A stretch of DNA of 64,000 nt from Maritimibacter sp. DP1N21-5 (lineage in GTDB: Bacteria; Pseudomonadota; Alphaproteobacteria; Rhodobacterales; Rhodobacteraceae). The notes below the pieces were generated by a model that was not told where the DNA came from, ran no database searches, and saw only the letters and a list, made by a program, of their open reading frames with translations. Shown piece by piece: positions 25,111 through 34,420 of the stretch. Position 1 is the first letter of the stretch. Every line of letters begins with the position of its first letter. Position numbers and translations under genes: made by a program. The stretch lies in contig NZ_JAHUZF010000006.1 in NCBI RefSeq assembly GCF_019218295.1, positions 1,798,001 through 1,862,000 on the forward strand, read 5' to 3'.

Positions 25111-28100
25111 CTATTGCTCCTGCTCAAACACCAGATCCGGGATCACGACCTCCCACTCCTCGCGCCGCAGCATGTGGTGAAAGCTCTCGCCCGCATCCTC
25201 TTTGCGCCACCGGATGATGGCCGCGATCTCACCAGAGACGAACCGGGTGCCCACGGGCGGCGCAAAGGCCTTTGCCATGCGGCCAAGCACCCGGCCCGAC
25301 ATATCTTCGACCTGCCATCGTCCTGCGGCCTGCTTGAGCTGAACCGCATGGCCCACCCGCGCCTCGGAAATCGCGCGGTGAACGGGATGGGCGTCGGCCT
25401 GACGGCCCGCGAACGACAGGTCCACCATGCGCATCTCCGGCGATTGGAAAAACCGGCGCGGTCCGGGAATGGATGCGATATCAGGCTCTACATGGCGCGT
25501 AACGATCGCAGGCGACAGCGTGGGCAAATATTCGTGGTGATCGTTGCTCATCACGATGAGGTTGCGCCGCGCGCGGGTCATGGCGACGTAGAAGAGCCGC
25601 CGCGGCGCGTCCTGATCTTCGTTGCGCGAGGGCCGTTCCCAGCCGCCGTCCATGATGACGACATCGTCGAACTCCAACCCCTTGGCCCGATGCGCGGTCA
25701 GGAGTTTCAGCCCCCGCTGTTCGCCCCAGGAGTCCCGCGACCATTCTGCGAACCACTCGACGACGTCAGGGGTCGGGATCGGCTTGCCCTCGATCTCGCG
25801 GGCAAGGAGTCCCAGCCCCTCACCGATCCGGTCCGTCCAGCGGCTTGAGGGGATGGTATTGAGCAGATCGGTCAGATCCCCAAGACCGACCATCCGGCCA
25901 TTGCCCTCCCGCAAGCCGCGAATGAACGTCTGCATCTCGCGGGTGCGCCAGACGCTTGGCAAGGTCTCGTTCGCCATGTCGACGGGGATGCCCTGAGCTT
26001 CGGCAAAATCGCGCACCGGCAAGAGCTTCCGCCAGTCGCGGGAGATGATCGCGGCGCGCTTCCAGCTCCAATCGGGAATAAGAGTAGATAGGCGAAGCAT
26101 CTCTTGAACGGCGGCAAGGGCCTGAGCTTCGTTGCCGGGTGGACAGCCAAGAATCTGAACCCGCCCCTGCGCGACGGGGTCGAACTTCTCCATCACGCCA
26201 CCCGGTGCGTCCTTGCGGCGCGCTTGGTCCACGGTGATCGCCTGCCCCGTCTTCATCCGCTCCCGCGACCCTTCGATGACGGCGTTTGCGGCGCTGACGA
26301 TGTGACCGGACGAGCGGTAATTGTCGGTCAGGAAAACGGGTTTGGCCGCATAGTCCTGTTCGAACTGGCGGATGTGGCGCACCGAAGCGCCAGCGAAGGA
26401 GTAGATGTTCTGGTCGTCGTCCCCGACCGCGAAGAGCGAGATACGCTGATCCGGGTCGTCGATGCTGCGACCGGCCACCGCGGCGATCAGCGCGTATTCT
26501 TCGGGGCCGACGTCCTGGTATTCATCCACAAGAATCCAGCGGAACCCCTGGATGAGCGTTTCGCGCAGCGCTTCCGCCTCGACCTTGTCCAATCCATCTC
26601 CGCGCAGGAGGCGTGCGGCGTCGGTCAGGAGCGTTTCGAAGTCCGGCGTCTCGGCCCCTGCCCGTCCCGCAAAGCTCGCACCGATCAGCCGCATCGCCAG
26701 CGCGTGGATGGTCAGCACCGTCACAAAGCGCGCGTCATCGCCGATCAGCCGGCGCAAACGCTCGCGGATCTCGGCCGCCGCGTGCCGGTTGTAAGCAAGG
26801 ACGAGAATACCCGACGGATCCTCGCGCTTGATCCGAACCAGATAAGCGACGCGATGGACCAGAACGCGGGTCTTGCCCGAACCCGGTCCGGCGAGGACCA
26901 GAACGTTGGTTTGCTCGCGATCATCCTTGACGATCTGCTCCTGGATCGTATTGCCGAGACTGTCGACGATATCGTCATAAGTCTGCGCCGTGGCCTGACG
27001 CCGATAGTCGGACGCCCGCCCCGGCATCCAGACCTTCATGAAAGCGTCGTGCTCCATCGCAAAGTAATCGCGTGCCAGACGCTGGGCTCTGGGCATGTCC
27101 TCCATTCCCAGTGCTGCATAGGCGGCCATGACATGCGTCTGCGTGGTCTGTTCGGCATAATGGTCCTCGAGCGGTGCGAAATGCTGGTTCGTGAACGGCC
27201 CGCCCTTGGGGTTCATGTGCAGCGTCATGGCAGACCGGAAGACTGACAGGCCCTTGCCCAATGTCACCACCTGCTGTTCGTGAAGCCAAAGGAGCGCCCG
27301 ATCCATGAGCTTGGACGGGTCGTTCACCGACGCCCGCAGAAGTGCATCGCTGTTGATCGCGAAGAGAAGGTCGCCCAGCGTCGTCTCGACCGGAATATCC
27401 TTGCCCTTCAACCCGGCCTGCACCTTGTCGATGAGATGGAGCATCAGCTGTTCCGCGGCCTGACGGCGGAGCGTCGCGGTCTGTTCGATGATCGGCCATG
27501 ACCGCTGCAACCGGACCAGAAGACTGCCCTTGGAAACCTTGCGCATGCCGATATTGCCCATGCCCCCGTCCATATCGCGCCCGTCCTGCGCGATGCCGCG
27601 CAAGAGCCCCTCGACAACATCCGGCCGCACCGAGGCATGACCACGTTCGCGCAGCGCCTGAGCGACCGAGGCGAGGTGACAGGGCAAGGCCTCGTTCAGG
27701 TCGGCCTCGGGCGCAAGCTCCCGCAAGATCGTGATAAGGTCGGCCTCGAGCGACGCGGCGGCTGTGAACCGCTTGGGCGACGCCGTTTCACCCCGCGTGT
27801 GAACGAAGATCGTGATATTCGTGTCATCCTTGGCAATGCCCAGCGCCTCGAGGTCCGCCAGCGCCTTACGCACGCCCGAAACGGTAAGGCCGCTCACTCC
27901 ACACAGCTCGTCGGTCGTGATGCCCTCTTCCTGCGGCGCGTTGATGATGTGCTGCACGATGGCCAGCAGATCCTTGCGCCGCTGCTCGGTGATATCGGCC
28001 TTGGCGAGGATGTCCCTGACCTCGGCAATACTTCGGACGCGCAGGGAGGACGGAAACACCTGCACCCGGTTCTCTTCACGACTGAGAAGCGTGGCCTCCT

Positions 28101-30312
28101 CGAGCCAGGCCACCGCCGTCTTGACGCGGGTGTCGTCGGTGTTGCTGTCGCGCTGGAAATCGCGGTCCTTCTCCTCATGGACGATCTCGCCGGGGGTGGC
28201 GACGATCTGTCCATCCCTTCTCGTCCGCGTATCGAGCCGACGCAGCGCCTTCAGGATCGCGCCGATCTCATGCCGGGCGAGGCGGGAGCGCGCGCTCAGG
28301 CTGAACTGGCGTTCCACATCTTCGGTGTTGAACAACAGCACACATTCGGCCGGATTGCGGTCCCGCCCGGCCCTGCCCGCCTCTTGCAGGTAGTTTTCAA
28401 GCGACCCGGGCACGTCGCCATGCACGACAAGCCGGATATCGGGCTTGTCCACACCCATGCCGAACGCATTGGTCGCAGCAATGACCCGCAGGTTCCCGAC
28501 CCGGAAGTCTTCCTGAATTTCGCGCTTTTCGTCGGCGCTTAGCCCTGCGTGATAGCGCTCTGCCGCGATCCCCTGTTGTTGCAGGAACTGGGCCACGCGC
28601 TCTGTCGCACTGCGGGTGGCGCAGTAGACCACGGCCCCCGACACGCCCTCGCGCGGCAGGCGGGCTTCGATCGCGTCGAGGATGTCGGCCATCTTGGTCG
28701 CGCGCTGTGTCGGCAGAACGTAGAAGCCAAGGTTCGACCGCGACGCGCCGCCATCGGCAAGCGCCAACTCCTGGCCGAGACGTTCCTTGAAGTGGCTGCG
28801 AATGTCGGCCACCACATCGGGTTTCGCGGTGGCGGTCAGGCAGAGAACCGGCGCGATGTCCTCGCCCGAGCTTTCCTTGATGAAGCGCGACACATAACGG
28901 TAATCGGGCCGGAAATCGTGGCCCCATTTCGACACGCAATGCGCCTCGTCCAGCACCCAAAGCCCGATTTCGCGCTGCGCGAGGACCGACCTGACCGACG
29001 TGCTGCGCAGCTGTTCCGGCGAGATGTGAAGGATCGCCGCATCCCCCATCCGCACCTTGTCGAGCGCGTCCTGCCGTTCCGGCAGCGACAGAAGGCCGTT
29101 GATCGTCACCGCTGACGAGATCCCGGACCGGACCAGCCCCTGCACCTGATCCGCCATGAGCGCCACGAGTGGAGAGATCACGACAGTCAGCGCGCCCGTC
29201 TTGTCAAAGCGTGACAGCGCGGGGATCTGGTAACAGATCGACTTGCCCGTGCCTGTCGGCAGGATGCCCAAGAGGCTCTCGCCCGACATGGCCCGCGCCA
29301 CGATCCGTTCCTGCAAGGGGTTCCCATCGTCGTCGACGGGCTCGGGGCGGAAACCGGGGAAGCCGAACCACCGTTCGAGGGCGCGCGTTGCGTCATTGTG
29401 CTCGGCGCAATAGGCGCAATGTGTCGCGTGGCAGTTGGTGTCGCGCAGCTCTTTGACCAGACGCGCCGCATCGCGAAACTGCGCCCGCACCCAGGGCGGC
29501 ATGACGGAATCCCCGCCCGCCACGGAAATCCACGCCAGCGCATAGGCCATGGGCCAACCAAGCTGCGCATCGGACAGCCGCCCGAGCACCGCGTCCACCT
29601 GCGTTTCGCAGGCGGCATCGGAGAGGAGCCTGCGCATCGCGGCAAAAGCTTCGGCTTCCGCGGGGCGCGACACGCCGCGAACGTCTGTGAACAGCCGATC
29701 AAACCCCGCGCTCTGCGGCCCGTTCGTGATGAGCCAATGATAGGCCAGCATCCTGTCAGGGGACGCCTTGTTCAGCGCCAGAAACGCGTCGATCTGATTG
29801 CGCAGGACGTCAAAGACAAGCCGCGCGTCGAACTCCGGATCGTTCACGTGACCGCTTTGCAGCCGCCCATCCCGGTAGTGCTTGACCAGATGGTGGTAGG
29901 GGTTGCGCGGAAAGGCCAGAGGGTTGAGCCAGAGCGTGTCGATCGGCGCCTCTGCGAGCTTGGCGAACCGTGGGGAAACCGCCATCAGATGTGGCAGGTC
30001 GTGGCGCAGAATATTGTGCCCGATCACATGCGCAAAGCCTGCAGAAAACAGATCGAGCTTTTCCAGCGCCGCGTGGGCGTCGCCCTTGCGGTGCACGATC
30101 CCGGTGGCATCCCCGTCGGGCATTGCGGCGAAAGCAAAAATCCGCGCCTGTTTGGGGTCAACTTCCAGATCGATCGAGAGACAGCGCGACAGAATATCGA
30201 CGTCGCGCAAGACCGCCTGAACCTCTGCGTCCTGCGACGGCTCTAACGGCTGCTTTTCACTCGGCGTCTCGCGCCCGCGCGTGAGGGATTTGAAGAACCG
30301 TCGGGGAAGCAA
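25111..30312 (-). CDS. DEDD exonuclease-RecQ-UvrD fusion helicase
   Basis: This 1733-residue protein joins three DNA-processing modules. Residues about 40-180 look like a DnaQ/RNase T-type 3'-5' exonuclease (SIDLE, GHNILRHDLP, NDPEFDARL). Cysteines and histidines at 294-305 (CHATHCAYCAEH) may bind zinc. Residues about 335-680 are a RecQ helicase (LPTGTGKS at 351, DEAH at 455, then GMGVDKPDIR and QEAGRAGRD). A winged-helix-like part follows near 790-850. From about 1130 a UvrD-type SF1 helicase follows (AGPGSGKT near 1145, VDEYQDVGPEEY, VGDDDQNIYSFAGA, TAHRAKGLEFDDVV). Exonuclease-RecQ recalls human WRN; the added UvrD is unusual. The start appears to be TTG and the N-terminus is uncertain. 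It follows an HNH nuclease gene by 18 bases, probably co-transcribed. Function is inferred: DNA repair or anti-phage defence. Confidence 0.85.
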   Translation of the reverse strand: MLPRRFFKSLTRGRETPSEKQPLEPSQDAEVQAVLRDVDILSRCLSIDLEVDPKQARIFAFAAMPDGDATGIVHRKGDAHAALEKLDLFSAGFAHVIGHNILRHDLPHLMAVSPRFAKLAEAPIDTLWLNPLAFPRNPYHHLVKHYRDGRLQSGHVNDPEFDARLVFDVLRNQIDAFLALNKASPDRMLAYHWLITNGPQSAGFDRLFTDVRGVSRPAEAEAFAAMRRLLSDAACETQVDAVLGRLSDAQLGWPMAYALAWISVAGGDSVMPPWVRAQFRDAARLVKELRDTNCHATHCAYCAEHNDATRALERWFGFPGFRPEPVDDDGNPLQERIVARAMSGESLLGILPTGTGKSICYQIPALSRFDKTGALTVVISPLVALMADQVQGLVRSGISSAVTINGLLSLPERQDALDKVRMGDAAILHISPEQLRSTSVRSVLAQREIGLWVLDEAHCVSKWGHDFRPDYRYVSRFIKESSGEDIAPVLCLTATAKPDVVADIRSHFKERLGQELALADGGASRSNLGFYVLPTQRATKMADILDAIEARLPREGVSGAVVYCATRSATERVAQFLQQQGIAAERYHAGLSADEKREIQEDFRVGNLRVIAATNAFGMGVDKPDIRLVVHGDVPGSLENYLQEAGRAGRDRNPAECVLLFNTEDVERQFSLSARSRLARHEIGAILKALRRLDTRTRRDGQIVATPGEIVHEEKDRDFQRDSNTDDTRVKTAVAWLEEATLLSREENRVQVFPSSLRVRSIAEVRDILAKADITEQRRKDLLAIVQHIINAPQEEGITTDELCGVSGLTVSGVRKALADLEALGIAKDDTNITIFVHTRGETASPKRFTAAASLEADLITILRELAPEADLNEALPCHLASVAQALRERGHASVRPDVVEGLLRGIAQDGRDMDGGMGNIGMRKVSKGSLLVRLQRSWPIIEQTATLRRQAAEQLMLHLIDKVQAGLKGKDIPVETTLGDLLFAINSDALLRASVNDPSKLMDRALLWLHEQQVVTLGKGLSVFRSAMTLHMNPKGGPFTNQHFAPLEDHYAEQTTQTHVMAAYAALGMEDMPRAQRLARDYFAMEHDAFMKVWMPGRASDYRRQATAQTYDDIVDSLGNTIQEQIVKDDREQTNVLVLAGPGSGKTRVLVHRVAYLVRIKREDPSGILVLAYNRHAAAEIRERLRRLIGDDARFVTVLTIHALAMRLIGASFAGRAGAETPDFETLLTDAARLLRGDGLDKVEAEALRETLIQGFRWILVDEYQDVGPEEYALIAAVAGRSIDDPDQRISLFAVGDDDQNIYSFAGASVRHIRQFEQDYAAKPVFLTDNYRSSGHIVSAANAVIEGSRERMKTGQAITVDQARRKDAPGGVMEKFDPVAQGRVQILGCPPGNEAQALAAVQEMLRLSTLIPDWSWKRAAIISRDWRKLLPVRDFAEAQGIPVDMANETLPSVWRTREMQTFIRGLREGNGRMVGLGDLTDLLNTIPSSRWTDRIGEGLGLLAREIEGKPIPTPDVVEWFAEWSRDSWGEQRGLKLLTAHRAKGLEFDDVVIMDGGWERPSRNEDQDAPRRLFYVAMTRARRNLIVMSNDHHEYLPTLSPAIVTRHVEPDIASIPGPRRFFQSPEMRMVDLSFAGRQADAHPVHRAISEARVGHAVQLKQAAGRWQVEDMSGRVLGRMAKAFAPPVGTRFVSGEIAAIIRWRKEDAGESFHHMLRREEWEVVIPDLVFEQEQ

Positions 30313-30330
30313 AGAATTCGTGCCTGCGTA

Positions 30331-31260
30331 TTATGTCTGGTCCCAAGGCGCCGGACCGCTTGCGGCCATTTGCCCGAAAATATTCTCCCGATGCCATTTC
30401 AGGTTCGCGGGATGCGGCCAGTTTTGCTTGTCCTCTGGCTTCCACAATTTGCCGTCCGGTCGCAGAAGCCGACTGACGACATCCCCCGGCACCTTGTTGC
30501 TGGACACCAGAATGGTTTCATTATCGTCCGCAATGGATATCAAACCCCGATCGAACATCCAATGCAACGTCCCAGAGAGCGCAAGCCCGTTTCTGACGGA
30601 GTCACTTCCGCTGCGCTCGACGGGCCGGATGTGCGCTGCCTGCACCTCTGGCCGCCCGCCTCCGTTGCGAAGCCGGAGGCCGGACATGGAGCAGCGGTAG
30701 TCATAAGCCTCGCGCACCTTCCGGCGGAATGCGACATCGCGGTAGGGCCGCCGCGTGAGTCGATCGAGCACCGGGCGCTCGAATATCATCGCCTCTTCGG
30801 CCAGCTCAGGCGCAGCGGGATCGTATCGCGTCGCCTCCCGGCGTTCGAGATCCTCGGGCAAGCCCAGACGCACGATCCGGGCAAAGTCTGCCTCGGACAG
30901 ACGGCGAACGGCGAGTTGCACAGCCCCGCCCTTTTTCGGCGTTCCATCGGGCTCCATGAGCGACTGTTCCAGAGGACGCCCGTCGATCAATCTCGGGACC
31001 TCGGCATCAAGCGGCAGAAAACTTCCGGGTTCGATCATGGCGAGAAAGCGCCCCTCGACACCGGGTTTCGGGATCACACGCGCGATTTTGGCGACAGCGA
31101 AATACCCGCGCGGCCCGGCCTTCACCGGCTCGTAATAGACGACCCAGTCGCCCACCGCCTCTTCCACTGCTTTCAGGTATCTGCGCGGAAAGTCGTAAAC
31201 GACGTCAGGTTCGTCGTCGTAAACTGAGTCCGCTTTGTGAAGGAGCACGAGTTTAGTCAT
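30331..31260 (-). CDS. HNH endonuclease with N-terminal putative DNA-reading domain
   Basis: The 309-residue protein ends in an HNH nuclease domain (about residues 190-285): RKVREAYDYRCSMSGLRL, then VQAAHIRPVERSGSDSVRNGLALSGTLHWMFDRGLISI. The catalytic histidine is in AAHI, with the Asn and His in NGLALSGTLH. The first 130 residues (GDWVVYYEPVKAGPRGYFAVAKI) look like a small beta-barrel of the EVE/PUA kind that reads modified bases in some restriction enzymes; this is a pattern impression only. It is encoded just before the exonuclease-RecQ-UvrD gene in the same direction, so the two may form a nuclease-helicase system. Confidence 0.8.
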   Translation of the reverse strand: MTKLVLLHKADSVYDDEPDVVYDFPRRYLKAVEEAVGDWVVYYEPVKAGPRGYFAVAKIARVIPKPGVEGRFLAMIEPGSFLPLDAEVPRLIDGRPLEQSLMEPDGTPKKGGAVQLAVRRLSEADFARIVRLGLPEDLERREATRYDPAAPELAEEAMIFERPVLDRLTRRPYRDVAFRRKVREAYDYRCSMSGLRLRNGGGRPEVQAAHIRPVERSGSDSVRNGLALSGTLHWMFDRGLISIADDNETILVSSNKVPGDVVSRLLRPDGKLWKPEDKQNWPHPANLKWHRENIFGQMAASGPAPWDQT

Positions 31261-31620
31261 GCTTCCAGGAAATACGTTCCAGGGCCAAACGCAAGGTATC
31301 TATCAGCGCATGGAATCAGGAGATCGCCGGGCTGGACCGGGGGCGACGCGGTCATGGTCTGGAGAGCCCCCACCGATCCAGAGTGTAACTTCCGCTCCCT
31401 CAGAGCCAACCGCCCGGATGTCGTCCGCCTTCGACGGCCTGACCTTCGTCAGCTGCACTCCTCGAAAATCGTAGGTTCCCACAGTGCGCTCTTTGACAAT
31501 CAAAGACCGTTGGTAGCACAGCTGCTCGCTGCAAGGGTGTTCTCTGCTCACGCGGGAACGGGCCATAGGTATTCGAGCACACCGGGCGTACGGAAAGTGT
31601 TCGGGTGCCTAATTGCGTGA
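31261..31620. other. Spacer between integrase 3' end and HNH gene
   Basis: No gene could be supported here. A minus-strand open frame of 87 codons (31303-31566) exists but has no recognisable features. The promoter of the HNH-helicase pair should lie in this stretch. Confidence 0.4.
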
Positions 31621-32914
31621 TCAAATCGCGATACGCATCAGAATTTTTTGCGTGTGGCTCAGTGACGCCCCGTGAACATATCTTTGACGGTTCAGCGTGT
31701 GTCCCATGAGGTCACGCCGAATGCGTTCATCGACCTCCGCACCGAGGAGCCGGTCTTCAAAGCTGTGCCTTAAGCAGTAGAACGTGTGATCTGGGGTTTC
31801 CTGCAAGCCATTCTCTTTGAGAAACTTGTTCACCGTTGCCGACAAGGCCGGATTGTCGGCATAACGGGGGAAGCCGCCCGGATGTTCACGGAACGCTTCG
31901 AGGCTCACACCCGTGAGAGGGATCGAGCGTCGACTGTACTGGCTCTTTAACTGCCTCCCTTCCGGTGCGATGACGATATGAGGGATTTCTGCGTTGAGGA
32001 TGATATGCTCGGGCGAAAGACTTGCGGCCTCGCTCGGTCGGTATCCTGTATTAATCATGCCGATGAGGATCGCGCGCGCCTGCCCATTGAGCCCGTCCAA
32101 GGCGCCGGGCGCCAAGAGCTTGTCGCGGATCCAGCTGGTTGAGAACGGCGGTCGGTGACGCTTTTCACCTTCCGCAATCCTCAGACGCCCAACGAGGTTC
32201 TCCACATCGAGGCCGAGGCGCTTTTTCTCATTCAGTCGACGAAGCATTGACGCAATGTCGGTCAAGTCCTTATTCGCGCTGTTCGGCGTCAGGTCATCTC
32301 GCTCGATCCTATCTTGCCACCAATCCACAAAGTCGAGCATGTCGTCCCGGGTCAGGTCTGAGATCGCCTTGTTCCCCGTTACATTCATGAGGTTCTTGAA
32401 CGCCTTGATCTGGGGATTTCGCCAACGTCGAAGTTGGTCCGGACTCTTTCCGCGTGTCTTATCCCTGGCGAGGTTCCAATATTCGTCAAGGACGTTCTAG
32501 AGCATGATCTGCGGTGGTCGAATGGTTCCCAGCAGCGCTGCCGCTTTGTGCTTGTTCACGCGTTCAATGCGATCCGTCGCAGCTTCGACACGCTCCACAA
32601 TTTCCTCGACCGGCAGTCGGGCAACCTTTTCCGCACGCAAGAAACGAAATCCGCGCCTATGAGCGATTTCGAGAGCTGCGACAAAGCGTGCTTCTGCGTC
32701 TGCGGTGTCCCCCGCGAGCCGCGCTTCCCATCCTTCGATAAGTTCCCTCCACGCGGCCGTTGCCTTCAGTTCTGCCTCTGCGCGGCTGTCGGTCTTGAGT
32801 GAAAGCTTGACGAACGAACGGTCTTCAACCTTCGCGTACCTGCGCGGCACCAACCTTCGCGTACCCGCGCGGCACCCGCCTGCGCAATTGATACACGCCC
32901 CGCCTCTCAATCAA
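31621..32914 (-). pseudogene. Tyrosine recombinase/integrase, disrupted by an amber codon and a frameshift
   Basis: The minus strand encodes a phage-type integrase with an N-terminal DUF6538-like region (RRGVYQLRRRVP, YAKVEDRSFVKLSLKTDS) and a catalytic domain (TGYRPSEAASL, FYCLRHSFEDRL, LMGHTLNRQRYVHG with the tyrosine). Two lesions break it. A 25-bp tandem duplication at 32826-32875 shifts the frame after VPRGYAKV. A single in-frame TAG at 32497-32499 interrupts it between QIML and NVLDEYWNLARD. The reading frame on both sides of the TAG is identical, so this is a point mutation or a suppressed amber codon. It lies just downstream of tRNA-Ser, a classical integration site. Confidence 0.85.
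32826..32875. repeat. 25-bp tandem duplication inside the integrase gene
   Basis: Two adjacent 25-base copies, 32826-32850 and 32851-32875, differ at one position (32841 T versus 32866 C). Because 25 is not a multiple of three, the duplication puts the integrase N-terminus out of frame. Removing one copy restores a continuous reading frame. Confidence 0.9.
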
Positions 32915-33091
32915 TGATATTGCGGCGCATCCTTTATGACCCCCAACTCGGGTCAAGAATGGAGCTCGCTGGCAACTGCAGCAAGGGGAATGTGACCCAT
33001 ACTGTGACCCAAAATGAGACCCAAGTCAGGAGACCCCGGCCCACCTTTGGCCAAATTTAACCTATCTTATGGGGGTTTAGTCAAGGCATGA

Positions 33092-33181
33092 TGGCGGAGG
33101 CGGTGGGATTCGAACCCACGAGACGGTTTCCCGCCCGCTGGTTTTCAAGACCAGTGCCTTCAACCACTCGGCCACACCTCC
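33092..33181 (-). tRNA. tRNA-Ser (anticodon UGA)
   Basis: The minus strand folds as a class II tRNA: acceptor GGAGGTG pairs with CGCCTCC, and the discriminator G is followed by an encoded CCA. The anticodon arm is CTGGT-CTTGAAA-ACCAG with anticodon TGA. A long variable arm (GCGGGCGGGAAACCGTC region) and a T-arm with GTTCGAATCCC follow. It reads serine UCA codons. Its 3' end faces the broken integrase, as in tRNA-integrated islands. Confidence 0.97.
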
Positions 33182-33444
33182 AGCGCGGGAAGCGATAGAC
33201 TGGTGTGTTTGATTCTGAAAGGGCGCTTGCAGCCTGGGCGGTGCTGGCAGGTCGGAACGGGCCACGAGAGCCAGCCAGTTGCGCGCTCCCGATGTTGTGA
33301 CGCGCGACGGCGCGCCGGAACCCGCGCATGGCATGCTGCAAGGCTTTCCATGCCAAGGCGCATTCGTTAAACTCGCTGCAAATCGCACGCTATAGGTGCG
33401 GATACGGGCAGAGCGACGGCAGGTCGCGATCAGGGGCAAGACAG

Positions 33445-34368
33445 ATGCACAGCGGGACCACAGGTTTGGCCATTGCGCTTGGCGCGGTATTGGCGCTTTC
33501 GGGATGCGAGGACGGGCAGATGCCGGCGTTCCTTCAGGGGAACGGCGACGGCGCGGGGACAAACACAACCGCGACGGCGGGCCGCTCCACGCGGTCGGTT
33601 GAACGCGATGTGGAAGCCCCTGAGATCTTTCAGGTCTCCGACAAGGGTCTCTGGGATGGACGCCCCTCGCTCGGCGGCGTCTGGGTCGCCCATGAAGACG
33701 CGCAGAACCCCGAGCGGGTGATCATCCGCAACGAAGACAACCAGACATTCGTCGTGGGCGTGCTGTATCGCCCCGAGCGGCAGCAACCGGGCCCCGCCTT
33801 CCAGGTGTCCTCTGATGCCGCCGAGGCGCTCGACATGCTGGCGGGGAGCCCCGCGAACATGAGCGTGACCGCACTCAAGCGTGAGGACGTCGTCGAAGAA
33901 GAAGACGCGCCTGACGGTGCATCGCCCGCTGACGCGCCGACCGCGGCCACCGCGGCGGCCCCCACCGTCGCCGCCGAACCGCTCGACCCGATCGCGGCGG
34001 CCACCGAGGCGCTCGACCGTGCCGAGGGCAAGCCCGGCTCGGCCACTTCGGCAGCGACCGTCGCCGCCGCCACCGCCGGTGTCGCGGCCCCTGCCCCCAC
34101 CACTCCGCCCCGCGCAAACGCACCCAGCGGCGCGCTGTCCAAGGCCTTCATCCAGATCGGCATCTTCTCGGTCGAGCAGAATGCCAACAACACCGCCGAA
34201 AGCCTGCGACGCGCCGGGATGGTGCCGACCATCAAACCCGGCAAGACCAGCGGCAAGGATTTCTGGCGCGTGGTCGTGGGTCCGGCCGGATCGACCACCG
34301 AGCGTGCGCAACTTCTCAAGAAGATCAAGGAACTGGGCTTCAACGACGCCTACTTCGTGACGAACTGA
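33445..34368 (+). CDS. SPOR-domain lipoprotein
   Basis: The 307-residue protein has a lipoprotein signal (LALSGC, cysteine near residue 20), a folded middle part, a long Ala/Pro/Thr-rich linker (about residues 150-230) and a C-terminal SPOR domain (FIQIGIFSVEQNANNTAESLRRAG, KDFWRVVVGPAGSTTERAQLLKKIKELGFNDAYFV). SPOR domains bind denuded glycan strands at the division septum. It lies just before the D-Ala-D-Ala carboxypeptidase gene, fitting a cell-wall role in the periplasm. The ATG at 33445 is chosen because it starts the signal peptide; the frame is open further upstream. Confidence 0.85.
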   Translation: MHSGTTGLAIALGAVLALSGCEDGQMPAFLQGNGDGAGTNTTATAGRSTRSVERDVEAPEIFQVSDKGLWDGRPSLGGVWVAHEDAQNPERVIIRNEDNQTFVVGVLYRPERQQPGPAFQVSSDAAEALDMLAGSPANMSVTALKREDVVEEEDAPDGASPADAPTAATAAAPTVAAEPLDPIAAATEALDRAEGKPGSATSAATVAAATAGVAAPAPTTPPRANAPSGALSKAFIQIGIFSVEQNANNTAESLRRAGMVPTIKPGKTSGKDFWRVVVGPAGSTTERAQLLKKIKELGFNDAYFVTN

Positions 34369-34420
34369 CGACCGAAACGGCCGGGCGGTACCGTCCGGCG
34401 CAAGACGAAAGAGACCGGAC

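Noticed and set aside
26104..27246. Plus-strand open frame of 380 codons inside the giant helicase gene
   Set aside because: It lies opposite the UvrD part, whose motifs are intact; no independent features are seen.
31303..31566. Minus-strand open frame of 87 codons between integrase and HNH gene
   Set aside because: No start signal, motif or family resemblance; a promoter region is more likely.
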